Under the pieces are notes generated by a model. The model did no database searches and had not been told where the DNA came from. It saw nothing but the letters and a program-made list of their open reading frames with translations. The translations under genes were made by a program, and so were the position numbers. DNA of 64,000 nucleotides, from positions 22,205 to 86,204 of the forward strand of contig JAUXRI010000013.1 of the NCBI GenBank assembly GCA_030681895.1, in the 5' to 3' direction. Source of the DNA: Myxococcales bacterium (lineage in GTDB: Bacteria > Myxococcota > Myxococcia > Myxococcales > Myxococcaceae). The number at the start of each line of letters is the position of its first letter. Positions within the stretch are counted from its first letter, which is position 1. This document shows positions 49,038 to 58,042 of the stretch, one piece after another.

Positions 49038-50663
49038 TTAGACGGTGACCGAGGAGCGGCTCGACTCGCGCATGCGCCAGCGCACCACGCCGAACAGCGC
49101 GAGGAGCAGCGGCAGGCCCAGAGCGTTGCCGAACTTCACGAGGTTTCGGGTGTTGTCGGACAGCTCGGCCTGCAGCGTCGGGAGCGCGATGCCCCGGTTG
49201 CGCATCGCGAGCAGCGCGGGGTCGAGCAGCATCCAGTCGGCGATGTTCATCGCGAGCACCTGGTTGCTCCGGTTCTGCATGAAGTCGTCCTGGAAGAGCG
49301 CAGACGTGCCGACGACGATGACGCGCGCTTCGCTCTTGCTCTGCGCGACGATCGGCGTGGCAGAGCCCGACTGTGTCGCTTCGGCCGCGAAGTGGCTCTT
49401 CAGCGTGCCCGACACCTGCGCCATCAGCGGGTACGGCCCGGTCGGGGTGATCGTCTCGCTGCGCCAGTCACGCTGCGGGCTGATGTTGAAGGGCTTGTTC
49501 TCGAGCCAGCTCTTCTGCGTCGAGCGCGCCAGCACGGTCGCGGTGGTGCCGTCGACCTGCTTGACCTCGAGCGCGGTCGCGAACGGGAACATGACGTCCG
49601 CGAGCCCCGAGGAGATGACGCTGTCGCCTTCCATGCGCGGCACGATCGGCAGGAACGGGAAAGGGACCGGCTGGTTGACGACCATGAAGCCCCGGCGCTC
49701 GCTCATGTTCACGTTGCCCGACTTCGCGTCCGCGACGAGCTTCTCTCCCACCGTCACGCCGTAGCTCGAGAGCATCGCCGCGAGGCCGTGCGTCGCTTCA
49801 CTCGGCTCGAAGGTGCGCAGATCGACGTGCACGGAGTCGAGGAAGAACGCCACCGCGCGGCCCTCCATGAGGAACTGATCGATGGCCTTGAGCTCGGTCG
49901 GCGCCAGCGCCTTCTTCGGGCCCAGCACGAACAGCGCGTCGAGGCCCTCGTCGAAGCGCTCCTTCGCGCCGAGCTCCACGGGCCGCAGCTCGTAGGTCTG
50001 CGAGAGCATCGTCTGCAGGTAGCGGAACTTCTCGGCGAGCTTCGGCTCGTCATGCCCCTGCAGCACGCCGATCACCGGCGTCTTCGGCCGCGTCATCTTC
50101 CGCACCAGCGTGGTCAGGTCGTACTCGAGCGACGAGACGTTCTGGACCAGGGGAATGACTTCCTTCTTCTCCTGGTGCTTGAGCACCAACGCCATGAACG
50201 CGCGCTTGGTCTGCTGCTGATCGCCTTCGATGACGCGAATCTCGACGGCCTGAATGCCCTGGCTCGTCAGGTCCTTCTCGATTGACGTCGGCTCACGGAA
50301 GCGGCGGCCGAAGATGTCCTGCTTCACTTCTTTCTTGGCCTCCTTGTCGGCGTCGGTCTCTTGCGACTGCGGGTCGACGAACTCGAACGCGAGCTTGCCC
50401 TTCGACGCCGCGCGGAACTCCTCCAGCAGGTCGCGCACGTAGCGGGCGTTGCTCGAGTACGGCGCGGGCAGCTGCTCCGTGAAGTACGCGGTCACCACCA
50501 CCGGCTCGTCGAGCGAGGCCATGGTGTCCTTCGTGGCCTTCGAGAGCGTGTAGGCCTTCTCTCGCGTCACGTCGGCGCGCGCGAACGCACGCACACCGAG
50601 CACGTTGAGGAGCACGAGGCAGCCGACGACGGCGGCGATGAAGATCGTGGTCTGATTTTTCAT
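49038..50663 (-). CDS. GldG-like ABC-associated periplasmic protein
   Basis: A 541-residue protein with membrane segments at both ends (TIFIAAVVGCLVLLNVLGV at the start, LGLPLLLALFGVVRW at the end). The region between them is the ABC-type uncharacterised transport domain of GldG/IFT52 type (DEPVVVTAYFTEQLPAPY; VIGVLQGHDEPKL; ALFVLGPKKALAP; AVAFFLDSVHVDL). In Bacteroidetes, GldG works with GldF and GldA; in proteobacteria the same trio exists without gliding. Ribosome site GGAG precedes the ATG, 12 bases after the permease stop. Confidence 0.9.
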   Translation of the reverse strand: MKNQTTIFIAAVVGCLVLLNVLGVRAFARADVTREKAYTLSKATKDTMASLDEPVVVTAYFTEQLPAPYSSNARYVRDLLEEFRAASKGKLAFEFVDPQSQETDADKEAKKEVKQDIFGRRFREPTSIEKDLTSQGIQAVEIRVIEGDQQQTKRAFMALVLKHQEKKEVIPLVQNVSSLEYDLTTLVRKMTRPKTPVIGVLQGHDEPKLAEKFRYLQTMLSQTYELRPVELGAKERFDEGLDALFVLGPKKALAPTELKAIDQFLMEGRAVAFFLDSVHVDLRTFEPSEATHGLAAMLSSYGVTVGEKLVADAKSGNVNMSERRGFMVVNQPVPFPFLPIVPRMEGDSVISSGLADVMFPFATALEVKQVDGTTATVLARSTQKSWLENKPFNISPQRDWRSETITPTGPYPLMAQVSGTLKSHFAAEATQSGSATPIVAQSKSEARVIVVGTSALFQDDFMQNRSNQVLAMNIADWMLLDPALLAMRNRGIALPTLQAELSDNTRNLVKFGNALGLPLLLALFGVVRWRMRESSRSSVTV

Positions 50664-50675
50664 GGGTGGCTCCAG

Positions 50676-51395
50676 CTACTGGCGCGTCGCCTGAATGGTG
50701 CGGGCGGTCATCAACAGGCCGAGCACGGTGAGCGACAGGTAGAAGACGAGATCGCGCGTATCGATGACGCCGCGAGCGATGTTCTCGAAGTGGTAGTCGA
50801 CCGACAGGAACTCGACGACCTGGCCCAGCGAGTCGGGGAGCAGCGGCGCGAACTTGTCGACGAAGTAGAACGCGAAGCAGAGCACGAGGCCGAAGATGAA
50901 GCCGACGATCTGGTTCTTCGACAGCGCGCTCCCCCACAGGCCCATGCCGATGAAGCTCGACGCGAGGAGCACCAGGCCGAAGTAGCCGGCGAACACCGGG
51001 CCCCAATCGAACGCCGGGCCGGGGCCGGTGAGCGACGCGACCGAGAAGGCGTACGGCAGCGTGCAGGCGAGCGCGACCGAGACCATGCCGAGCGAGGCGA
51101 GGAACTTGCCGAGGGTGATCTGCCAATCGTCCATCGGGAAGGTCAGCAGCAGCTCGAGCGTGCCGCTCTTTCGCTCTTCCGCGACCGCTCGCATCGTGAT
51201 CGCCGGCACCAGGACGACGAACAACACCGGAGCCACGCTGAAGAAGCCGCGCAGCGACGCCTGGCCCGCGAGGAACAGGGTGCTGAAGTACAGCCAGCCC
51301 GAGAGGAGCAGGAACCCGCCGAGCACGATGTACGCGATGGGAGAGATGAAGAACGAGCGGAACTCCCGCCGTGCGACTGCGAGCGCTGCGTTCAT
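50676..51395 (-). CDS. ABC-2 type permease, GldF-like
   Basis: A 239-residue integral membrane permease with six hydrophobic segments, starting with the GldF-type cytoplasmic helix (ALAVARREFRSFFISPIAYI) and containing ITMRAVAEERKSGTLELLLT, the conserved ABC-2 coupling segment, and FPMDDWQITLGKFLA. Its ATG overlaps the ATPase stop as ATGA. Together with the ATPase and the GldG-like protein it forms an exporter. Confidence 0.93.
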   Translation of the reverse strand: MNAALAVARREFRSFFISPIAYIVLGGFLLLSGWLYFSTLFLAGQASLRGFFSVAPVLFVVLVPAITMRAVAEERKSGTLELLLTFPMDDWQITLGKFLASLGMVSVALACTLPYAFSVASLTGPGPAFDWGPVFAGYFGLVLLASSFIGMGLWGSALSKNQIVGFIFGLVLCFAFYFVDKFAPLLPDSLGQVVEFLSVDYHFENIARGVIDTRDLVFYLSLTVLGLLMTARTIQATRQ

Positions 51396-52363
51396 GCGGC
51401 CCTCTTGTTGTCGGTGAGTTTGCGGAACGTGTCTTCGAGGCTGACGTGGGTGCGGCGCACCTCGAGGAGCACGAGATCGTTCTTCACGACCGTCTCGAAC
51501 AGCGTACGGCGCACGTCATCGGCGCCGTGACGAATACGGAAGCCCAGCGTGCCGGCACCTTCACCTTCGGCCACCTCGACGGCCGTGACGCCTGCCATCG
51601 CGCTGAGGCTCGCGCGAATCGTCGCAGCGTCGAGCGGCTGACCGTGACGGTGACCCAGCACCACGAACACCTCGCCAGAGCCGTCTGCGCCTGCGGTGAG
51701 GCGCTCCGGCGTGTCGTCGGCGACCAGCCGGCCCTCGTTGATGATGAGCACGCGCGAGCAGGTCGACTGCACCTCGCTCAAGATGTGCGTCGAGAGGATG
51801 ACGGTCTTCTCTTTGCCGAGGTCCTTGATGAGGTTTCGGATCTCGACGATCTGGTTCGGATCGAGACCGGCCGTCGGCTCGTCGAGGATGAGGAGGTCAG
51901 GCTCGTGGAGGATCGCCGCCGCCAGGCCCACGCGCTGCCGGTAGCCACGCGAGAGCTGGTTGATGTCCTTCGACACCACGCCGGTGAGGCCACACCGCTC
52001 CACCGCGCTCTTGATGCGGGGGGCCCGCAGGTCCTTCGGCACCGAGCGCACGTCAGCGACGAAGCGCAGGTAATCGACGACCATCATCTCGTCGTAGAGC
52101 GGGTTGCTCTCGGGCAGGTAGCCGATGAGCTTGCGCGCGCCGACGGGGTCTTCGACCACGTTCACGTCACCCACGAAGGCTTTGCCACCCGTCGGGTTCA
52201 ACGACCCCGCCAGGATGCGCATCGTGGTGGACTTGCCAGCACCGTTGGGGCCCAGAAAACCAACGACCTGCCCGCGGGGGACTTCGAACGACAGCCCCTT
52301 CACGGCCTGGGTCGGCCCGTAGTGCTTGGTGAGTCCTTCAATACGAATCATCGATGAAGGCAT
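51392..52363 (-). CDS. ABC transporter ATPase, GldA-like
   Basis: A 323-residue ATPase. Walker A is GPNGAGKST (38-46), signature LSRGYRQRVGLA, Walker B LLILDEPTAGLDPNQ and the switch histidine in STHILSE. The C-terminal 90 residues are an extra beta domain common in GldA/CcmA-type exporters. First gene of the seven-gene minus-strand row; a 116-base region separates it from the divergent RNase J gene. The sequence does not say what is exported. Confidence 0.95.
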   Translation of the reverse strand: MPSSMIRIEGLTKHYGPTQAVKGLSFEVPRGQVVGFLGPNGAGKSTTMRILAGSLNPTGGKAFVGDVNVVEDPVGARKLIGYLPESNPLYDEMMVVDYLRFVADVRSVPKDLRAPRIKSAVERCGLTGVVSKDINQLSRGYRQRVGLAAAILHEPDLLILDEPTAGLDPNQIVEIRNLIKDLGKEKTVILSTHILSEVQSTCSRVLIINEGRLVADDTPERLTAGADGSGEVFVVLGHRHGQPLDAATIRASLSAMAGVTAVEVAEGEGAGTLGFRIRHGADDVRRTLFETVVKNDLVLLEVRRTHVSLEDTFRKLTDNKRAA

Positions 52364-52479
52364 GCAGGCACCTCGAAAAATGTGGCCGCTTCCCTAAAGC
52401 GCCTGTGCGCAGAGTCAAGGGTGAGTCGCTGTGAAAACGGTGCGAGGCGCTCGCAGCCAAAGCGCTACCCTGCCCCGCA

Positions 52480-54120
52480 ATGCTCAAAGTCACTCCGCTC
52501 GGAGGCCTCGGACAGGTTGGCCTCAACAGCATGGTGGTGGAGCACGGCCGGGAGCGCGTGCTGATCGACTGCGGCCTGATGTTCCCTCGCGCCGACCAGC
52601 TCGGCGTCGACATCGTGGTGCCCGACTTCAAGGCGCTGCGCGATGATCCCGACGCGTTCAAGGCGATCGTGCTGACCCACGCGCATGAAGATCATGTCGG
52701 CGCGATTCCGTGGCTGATTCGTGAGCACGGGGTCCCCATCTACGGAACGCCGTACACGCTCGCGCTGGTGAAGCACCGCCTCGACGAGGCTGGGCTCAAG
52801 GCCGACCTGCGCGAGATCGGCCCGGGGAATTCGTTCTCGGTCGGCAGCTTCGACATCGAGCCCATCAACGTGACGCACTCGGTGCCCGACGCGGTGGGCC
52901 TGGTGATGAAGACGCCCTCGGGCACGCTGGTGCACTCGGGGGACTTCAAGCTCGACCTCTCGCCCATCGACGGGAAGCTGACGGACCTCGGCCGGCTGGG
53001 AGAGATCGCCGAGCAGGGCATCGATCTGCTGCTCTCCGACTCGACCAACTCGGAGGTCGAAGGCTGGACGCCGAGCGAGACGCTGGTGAAGGAGACCTTC
53101 GAGCGGCTGTTCACGACGGCCCCGAACCGCGTCGTCGTCGCCTCGTTCGGCTCGCATCTTCACCGCGTGCAGCACCTGTTGTGGCTGGCGCAGAAGCTGT
53201 CTCGACGCGTGGTGCTCTCGGGCCGCAGCCTGCAACGCAACTGCGAGCTCGCGCGAACGGTCGGCAAGCTGGTGGTGCCCGATGGCCTGCTGACGTCGAT
53301 GGAAGACGCCGCGAAGCTGCCGCGCGACAAGGTGTTGATCATCTCGACCGGCGCGCAGGCCGAGGAGCGCTCCGGCCTCACGTGGCTGGTGTCAGACGAG
53401 CCCGGGCCGCTGCGGCTGGAGCCTGGCGATCTCGTGGTCCTCTCCGCGCGCGCGATTCCCGGCAACGAGCCCAACATCGCCCTGCTGCTCAACAAGCTCT
53501 ACCTGCGCGGCGTGAAGGTCGCGTACCCGGGCAACGAGCCTGGGGTGCACGTGTCAGGGCATGCGTCACGGCAGGAGCAGCGCCGGCTGATCGACACCGT
53601 GAAGCCGCGTGCGTTCGTGCCGATTCACGGCGAGCTGAAGCACCTGCATCGGCATCGACAGGTCGCGACGGACGCAGGCATCGCGGAAGAGCAGACGATG
53701 ATCGCGATCAACGGCGACGTGATTGGCGTCGATCGACACGGGCTCCACACGCTGGGCCGGGCGCCGGTGGGCATGTTGCCGATGCGCCGCGAGGCGTTGA
53801 TGCCGGTGAGCGAGGCGTCGCTGAAGGAGCGCATGCAGCTCGCTGAGACCGGCGTGGTCATCGCCGTCGTCGTGATGCAGCAGGGCGGCGGGAAGATCCG
53901 CCACGGGCCGACGGTCTCGGCGCAGGGCCTCTCGGGCGAGGAGCAGTCGGCGCTGACGCTGGCGGCGGAAGGGGCGCAGCTGGCCTTGAAGGAGATCTCC
54001 GAGGCCGTTCGTGGCGATGACGAGCGGGTGCGAGAGGCGATGACTCGCGGCGTGCGGCGCGTCTTCAAGCAGTTGTTCGGCTCGAAGCCGCTCATTCATG
54101 CCGTCGTCGTGCGGGTGTGA
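52480..54120 (+). CDS. rnj: Ribonuclease J
   Basis: A 546-residue metallo-beta-lactamase/beta-CASP RNase. Metal site HAHEDH (67-72), the distal strand HSGDFKLD, beta-CASP motifs (FGSHLHRVQ; STGAQAEERSG), SGHASRQEQ and VKPRAFVPIHGEL, then a C-terminal dimer-type domain. These match RNase J, which performs 5'-exo- and endonucleolytic mRNA turnover and rRNA maturation. Length is standard. It ends 9 bases from a convergent gene. Confidence 0.96.
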   Translation: MLKVTPLGGLGQVGLNSMVVEHGRERVLIDCGLMFPRADQLGVDIVVPDFKALRDDPDAFKAIVLTHAHEDHVGAIPWLIREHGVPIYGTPYTLALVKHRLDEAGLKADLREIGPGNSFSVGSFDIEPINVTHSVPDAVGLVMKTPSGTLVHSGDFKLDLSPIDGKLTDLGRLGEIAEQGIDLLLSDSTNSEVEGWTPSETLVKETFERLFTTAPNRVVVASFGSHLHRVQHLLWLAQKLSRRVVLSGRSLQRNCELARTVGKLVVPDGLLTSMEDAAKLPRDKVLIISTGAQAEERSGLTWLVSDEPGPLRLEPGDLVVLSARAIPGNEPNIALLLNKLYLRGVKVAYPGNEPGVHVSGHASRQEQRRLIDTVKPRAFVPIHGELKHLHRHRQVATDAGIAEEQTMIAINGDVIGVDRHGLHTLGRAPVGMLPMRREALMPVSEASLKERMQLAETGVVIAVVVMQQGGGKIRHGPTVSAQGLSGEEQSALTLAAEGAQLALKEISEAVRGDDERVREAMTRGVRRVFKQLFGSKPLIHAVVVRV

Positions 54121-54129
54121 GTGACGGCG

Positions 54130-54831
54130 TCATTGCCTGAGGCGCTGCTCGACCTGGGCCGCATCGGCGTCGGGCAACTGTTCGAGGCCAACGCCTTCAC
54201 GGAGCAGCGCTTCGACGATCAGCTGGTAGCGCAGGTACAGGCCTGACTTCGCGGGGTCGAGCTCGTCGTCGCCGTTTCGAAAGCGCTGACGCTCCGCTTC
54301 GAAGTCGAACGCGCCGCCTTTGGCGATGAGATCCGCGTAGCCCTCGAGCAGCCACGCCGGGCGCGTCACGTACGCCACCCGGCCGATCCTTCGCGACATC
54401 GCGGTGTGGGTGACCTCGTGCGCGAAGTAGTAGGCGAGCGTTCTGACGCCAGGCACCTCTTGGCCGTGCGGGCCGATGAGGCGGTCGTTCGCGACGTTCG
54501 CCGGACGCACGAAGATGTTCCCGGTCACGCCGAAGAGCGACACAGCGCCCACGTTTCGCGCCCATGGCACGAAGAAGGCGAACAACTCGGGCGTGTCACA
54601 CAGGTAGAGATCGTACGAATCGCTGGCGTCGAAGTACGGCGATTTCGCGGCACGCGCGTGCGCCTCCTTCAAGACGGCGCGCGCCTCGGCGGGCAACGGG
54701 ACTCGTGAATGGAGCACGAGGTTCTCGACGCGAAGCTCGTGGGCGAAGAGCAGTGACGGGTTCAACGCGACCCCGGCGTAGAGCACCAGCACCACTGTCG
54801 GGCCACGCAGCCATCGTTTCAGTCGTTTCAT
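54130..54831 (-). CDS. HExxH-motif exported peptidase-like protein
   Basis: A 233-residue protein. ATG at 54831 has an AGGAG ribosome site with proper spacing, better than a GTG 21 bases upstream. A signal or anchor (VVLVLYAGVALNPSLLFA) precedes a domain with zinc motif HEVTH (in AYYFAHEVTHTAMSRR) and EGYAD about 30 residues later, as in gluzincin-type metallopeptidases. It is short for a protease, and no other family feature is recognised. It probably acts in the periplasm or at the outer membrane. Confidence 0.75.
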   Translation of the reverse strand: MKRLKRWLRGPTVVLVLYAGVALNPSLLFAHELRVENLVLHSRVPLPAEARAVLKEAHARAAKSPYFDASDSYDLYLCDTPELFAFFVPWARNVGAVSLFGVTGNIFVRPANVANDRLIGPHGQEVPGVRTLAYYFAHEVTHTAMSRRIGRVAYVTRPAWLLEGYADLIAKGGAFDFEAERQRFRNGDDELDPAKSGLYLRYQLIVEALLREGVGLEQLPDADAAQVEQRLRQ

Positions 54832-54968
54832 TTGCGCGCTCCTGAGTGGCACTGGTGGACCACACGAAAGAGCAAACCGGGAATTGCCGGCGTCGTCGAG
54901 GCGCCTGTCCGCGTTCTCCAGACTGGTGTTCGCCAGCTCAACGGCACCGCCAAGGCAACACCTCGAAA

Positions 54969-55027
54969 ATGATGCGTCAGCTTGCTTTGGGCCGGTTTAC
55001 ACATCATTTTTGACGCATTCTTGACGC
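54969..55027. promoter_or_regulatory. Candidate HipB operator with repeated TGACGC elements
   Basis: The 8-base word TGACGCAT occurs at 55011-55018 and inverted (ATGCGTCA) at 54972-54979. TTGACGC is repeated at 55010-55016 and 55021-55027, 11 bases apart or one helical turn. Elements AAAATGAT and ATCATTTT also mirror each other. The cluster overlaps the apparent start of the antitoxin gene, as expected for self-repression. Confidence 0.5.
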
Positions 55028-55301
55028 CCTCGACATCGCCCGGCGCGCGAAGCAGCTGCGGCTCCACGCCAACCTGACCCAGGCCACCCTGGCGAAGCGG
55101 GCCGGGCTCGGGCTGGCGACGGTTCAACGCTTCGAGAAGCACGGGCAGGCGGGCTTCGATGCCGTGTTGGCGATCGCGTGGGTCCTGCGCGCAGAGGCGG
55201 GCTTCGAGAAGCTCTTCGAGCTGCCGCCGTTTCGGACCATCGATGAAGCGCTCGCGCAGGAACAGGTCGCGACCCGAAAGCGCGCACGGAGGAGCCGATG
55301 A
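55017..55301 (+). CDS. HipB-like XRE antitoxin with no standard start codon
   Basis: About 94 residues of clear coding sequence with an XRE helix-turn-helix (IARRAKQLRLHANLTQATLA, then KRAGLGLATVQRFEKHG) and a C-terminal region ending in a basic tail (RKRARRSR). It precedes and overlaps the HipA-like gene as ATGA, the standard hipBA arrangement. The frame has no ATG, GTG or TTG before the helix-turn-helix: an in-frame TGA at 55011 is followed directly by CGC ATT CTT. ATT at 55017 would give a normal HipB length. ATG ATG lies in the same frame upstream (54969) but is cut off by that TGA. So either ATT (or another rare codon) is used or the gene is damaged. Confidence 0.72.
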   Translation: MLDALDIARRAKQLRLHANLTQATLAKRAGLGLATVQRFEKHGQAGFDAVLAIAWVLRAEAGFEKLFELPPFRTIDEALAQEQVATRKRARRSR

Positions 55302-56515
55302 GCTTCGTTCGCGCGAAGGAGCTGACCGTCTGGCTCGACTTCGGGAGCACGCCTTCGAGGAAGGTGGGCCGTCTCGCTGACACGCGCGCTGGCGTGCTCT
55401 TCGAGTACGACGACGGCTTCCTCAGGTCTGGTCTCGAGCTGTCTCCGTTCCGTCTGCCGCTGGGGCCTGGGGTCGTTCGCGGAGACCCGCGCGTGTACGA
55501 CGGGCTGCCGGGTGTCTTCGAAGACTGCCTTCCTGATGGCTGGGGGCGACTGCTGCTTGATCGTCGGTTGGCGCAGCTGAACGTCGAACCACGGCTCCTC
55601 GGGCCACTGGATCGGCTCGCCTTCCTCGGGCCTCTCAAGCTCGGTGCGTTGCGCTTCGAGCCCAGCCATCGGTACGAACCACCGTCAGTCGTGTCCCTTC
55701 TTTCCCTCGAGCGCGAGGCGCAGGCCGTCTTCACGGGCGCGACCGACGTCGACCTCGATCGGTTGATCGCCCTCGGCGGCAGCCCGCAAGGCGCCCGGCC
55801 CAAGGTGCTCATTCAGCGCAAGGGCCAACAGCTCCGGCCCGAGCAGGGGCCAACGACGGGCTGGACGTCGTGGATGGTGAAGTTCCGCGCGCGTGACGAC
55901 GCTGACGACGCGGCGCTCGTCGAGCATCTGTGGATGGAGCTCGCCCGAAGCTGTGGGCTCGAGACGGCCGAGACCGCGCTGATGGAAGCCAAAGGAACGC
56001 AGCGTCGCCATTTCGCGACTCGGCGGTTCGATCGAGTCGGCAAGCGTCGGCTGCACCTCCACAGCCTCGGAGGGCTGCTGCACGTTCCATTTGGCGTCCC
56101 AGCCGTCGACTACCGAGATCTGCTCCGGGTGACCCGCGCACTCACCCGAGACGAACGGCAGGTGACGAAGGCGTTTCTGCTGGCGTGCTTCAACGTCCTT
56201 GCCGGCAATCGCGACGATCACGCGCGCAACGTCGCGTTCCTGATGTCCGACGAGGGGCAGTGGAGCCTCGCGCCGGCGTTCGACCTCACACCTTCTGAAG
56301 GACCAGGCGGGCAACACGCGATGTCGGTGTGCGGGAGTGGCCTGCCTGGGCTCGGCGAACTTCAGCGGCTCGCCGACGAACTCCACGTCGAGGACGCGAC
56401 CAAAGCGCTGTCATCGGTCAAGCGAGGCCTGTCGCGATTTGCACAGCTCGCGAAGAGTCTGCGGGTGAAGCCTGCCCTCGCGCGCCGACTCGCTGAGCGG
56501 CTGGACGTGGCCTAA
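55298..56515 (+). CDS. hipA: HipA-like serine/threonine kinase toxin
   Basis: A 405-residue HipA-family protein. The N-terminal HipA_N domain (about 9-115) has LPDGWGRLLLDRRL. The kinase core has the Gly-rich/P-loop segment LGGSPQGARPK (159-169), WMVKF (192-196) with Lys195, FDR (244-246), the catalytic loop NRDDHARNVAF (304-314) and the Asp of AFDLTP (328-332). All catalytic parts are present, so the toxin is probably active. By family knowledge such kinases phosphorylate glutamyl-tRNA synthetase or other aminoacyl-tRNA synthetases. The ATG overlaps the antitoxin stop. Its 3' end overlaps the convergent gene by 4 bases. Confidence 0.9.
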   Translation: MSFVRAKELTVWLDFGSTPSRKVGRLADTRAGVLFEYDDGFLRSGLELSPFRLPLGPGVVRGDPRVYDGLPGVFEDCLPDGWGRLLLDRRLAQLNVEPRLLGPLDRLAFLGPLKLGALRFEPSHRYEPPSVVSLLSLEREAQAVFTGATDVDLDRLIALGGSPQGARPKVLIQRKGQQLRPEQGPTTGWTSWMVKFRARDDADDAALVEHLWMELARSCGLETAETALMEAKGTQRRHFATRRFDRVGKRRLHLHSLGGLLHVPFGVPAVDYRDLLRVTRALTRDERQVTKAFLLACFNVLAGNRDDHARNVAFLMSDEGQWSLAPAFDLTPSEGPGGQHAMSVCGSGLPGLGELQRLADELHVEDATKALSSVKRGLSRFAQLAKSLRVKPALARRLAERLDVA

Positions 56516-57921
56516 CGCTTCAGCGCCGCCTCGAGGAACGCGCTCGTCCGCTTCCACGCGGCGCGGCTGGCCTGCCCGTTGCCCTGCACGGTGCCGCCGT
56601 AGACATCGAACACCCCGCCATCGGCCCGCTCGACGAACAGCGTGCTCCCCATCGGCAACCCGACGTACCCGGGGTTCATCGCGTGGCCCGCCGCCGGGTA
56701 ACACTCGCGCCCATCTGCGGGGAATCGCGTCGAGTGCCCCGCATCGACCAGCCGTCCCCACGCGAAGTCAGACAACGCACACGACGGCCACAGCTGATCA
56801 TCCTCGGCCCCCAACAGCAGCACGGGCCCGTTGATCTGCTCGACCGGAATCATCGCCGCCTCGAGCGCCGCAGGTGACGCCTGCCGCAACGTCTCGGTCC
56901 ACAGCGCGCGCGACGTCACCTCGAGGCCACCGTCGTCGAACAACCTCGTCGAGGGCTGCGCGTTCGTCCACGGCACCGATGGCACACCCGCATCGGCCCG
57001 GGTCCACGCCGGCTGCGTCCACACATCGTCCGCCGGCCACACCACGCCGCTCCCGACGACCGACACCACCGCCGACACCTGCGCCGACGTAGACGCCACC
57101 AGCAGCGCCGCTTCCGCCCCACGCCCCACGCCGATCAGCGCGATGCGATCACGACGCGCGCCCGGGTACTCCTTCGCCACCTCGATCGCCTCGCTGAACG
57201 ACTCGAGCGGAATACGATCGAGCTGCTGAGGCCCCACCTCGAGGCCCCAGTACGACAGCGCCAACACGAGATAGCCCTGCTCCACGAAGGTCCGCGCGAG
57301 CTCAGAGGTGAGCAGCGTGCCGCCCTCGACATCTCCGATCGCGACGACGATCGGCCACGGCGGCGCCGTCGACGGTAGATACAGATCGCCGAACACGCCG
57401 CGATTGCCACGAATCGGCAACACGTCGACCCCGCGCGACAACGGACGCCTCGGCCAGTTCACCTCGAGGTACGCGGCCGCGCCCCAGTCGGCGAGCACGT
57501 TCACGTCCTGCACGAAGAGCCCACCCTCCGACGAGTACACGGGCCCGTCGACGTCGACACCGCGCCACGAGCCGCTCACCGGCGCATCCCGGCCCGTGCT
57601 CACCGTGCCCTCGAAGTCGGCCTTGAACACCGCGAACGCGAAGCCGCCGACGGCCTGCCCGAAGATCATGTCGAGCGGGCGGCACGGCGGGAGCCCCTCC
57701 ACCACCACCTCGGCGCTCTCCCACGCCAGAAAACCCGCATCGGGCAGGCCACCGTCTGCCACCAGCCGAATGGTGGGCGTGAAGTCACGCTGCGTGGGGA
57801 TGCAGCGGGGGTCGTCGACGTCCCACTCGAACGGGCCGGTGCCTTCACCCCGAAATGTCGGCGCCGGGCCGCACGCGAGCACCACCAGCACCGACGCCGT
57901 GAGCCAACGCGACCTGCGCAT
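56512..57921 (-). CDS. BAAT-like acyl-CoA thioesterase/hydrolase-type lipoprotein lacking the nucleophile
   Basis: A 469-residue lipoprotein: ATG at 57921 gives lipobox VLAC (Cys17). The order of an N-terminal beta domain (48-150) and a C-terminal alpha/beta-hydrolase domain is that of acyl-CoA thioester hydrolase/BAAT proteins (VDVLPIRGNRGVFGDLYLP; FVEQGYLVLALSYWG). The nucleophile elbow reads GVGRG (264-268), with Gly266 where Ser or Cys should be, while the acid (GAEDDQLWPS) and base (AAGHAMNPG) regions are kept. It may therefore be non-catalytic, for example a binding protein. GTG or ATG codons further upstream would lose the signal-peptide position. Confidence 0.8.
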   Translation of the reverse strand: MRRSRWLTASVLVVLACGPAPTFRGEGTGPFEWDVDDPRCIPTQRDFTPTIRLVADGGLPDAGFLAWESAEVVVEGLPPCRPLDMIFGQAVGGFAFAVFKADFEGTVSTGRDAPVSGSWRGVDVDGPVYSSEGGLFVQDVNVLADWGAAAYLEVNWPRRPLSRGVDVLPIRGNRGVFGDLYLPSTAPPWPIVVAIGDVEGGTLLTSELARTFVEQGYLVLALSYWGLEVGPQQLDRIPLESFSEAIEVAKEYPGARRDRIALIGVGRGAEAALLVASTSAQVSAVVSVVGSGVVWPADDVWTQPAWTRADAGVPSVPWTNAQPSTRLFDDGGLEVTSRALWTETLRQASPAALEAAMIPVEQINGPVLLLGAEDDQLWPSCALSDFAWGRLVDAGHSTRFPADGRECYPAAGHAMNPGYVGLPMGSTLFVERADGGVFDVYGGTVQGNGQASRAAWKRTSAFLEAALKR

Positions 57922-58042
57922 CGGGGAGCAGGCTACCCCGCTCCATTCGGGCCGACGGCGGCTCATTTCAGTCACACTGGTGACGGGTGTCGTCTGGTTG
58001 CCCCTCCGGGCGCTTTGTTGCTAGGGGCATCAGGGCGCTCCC

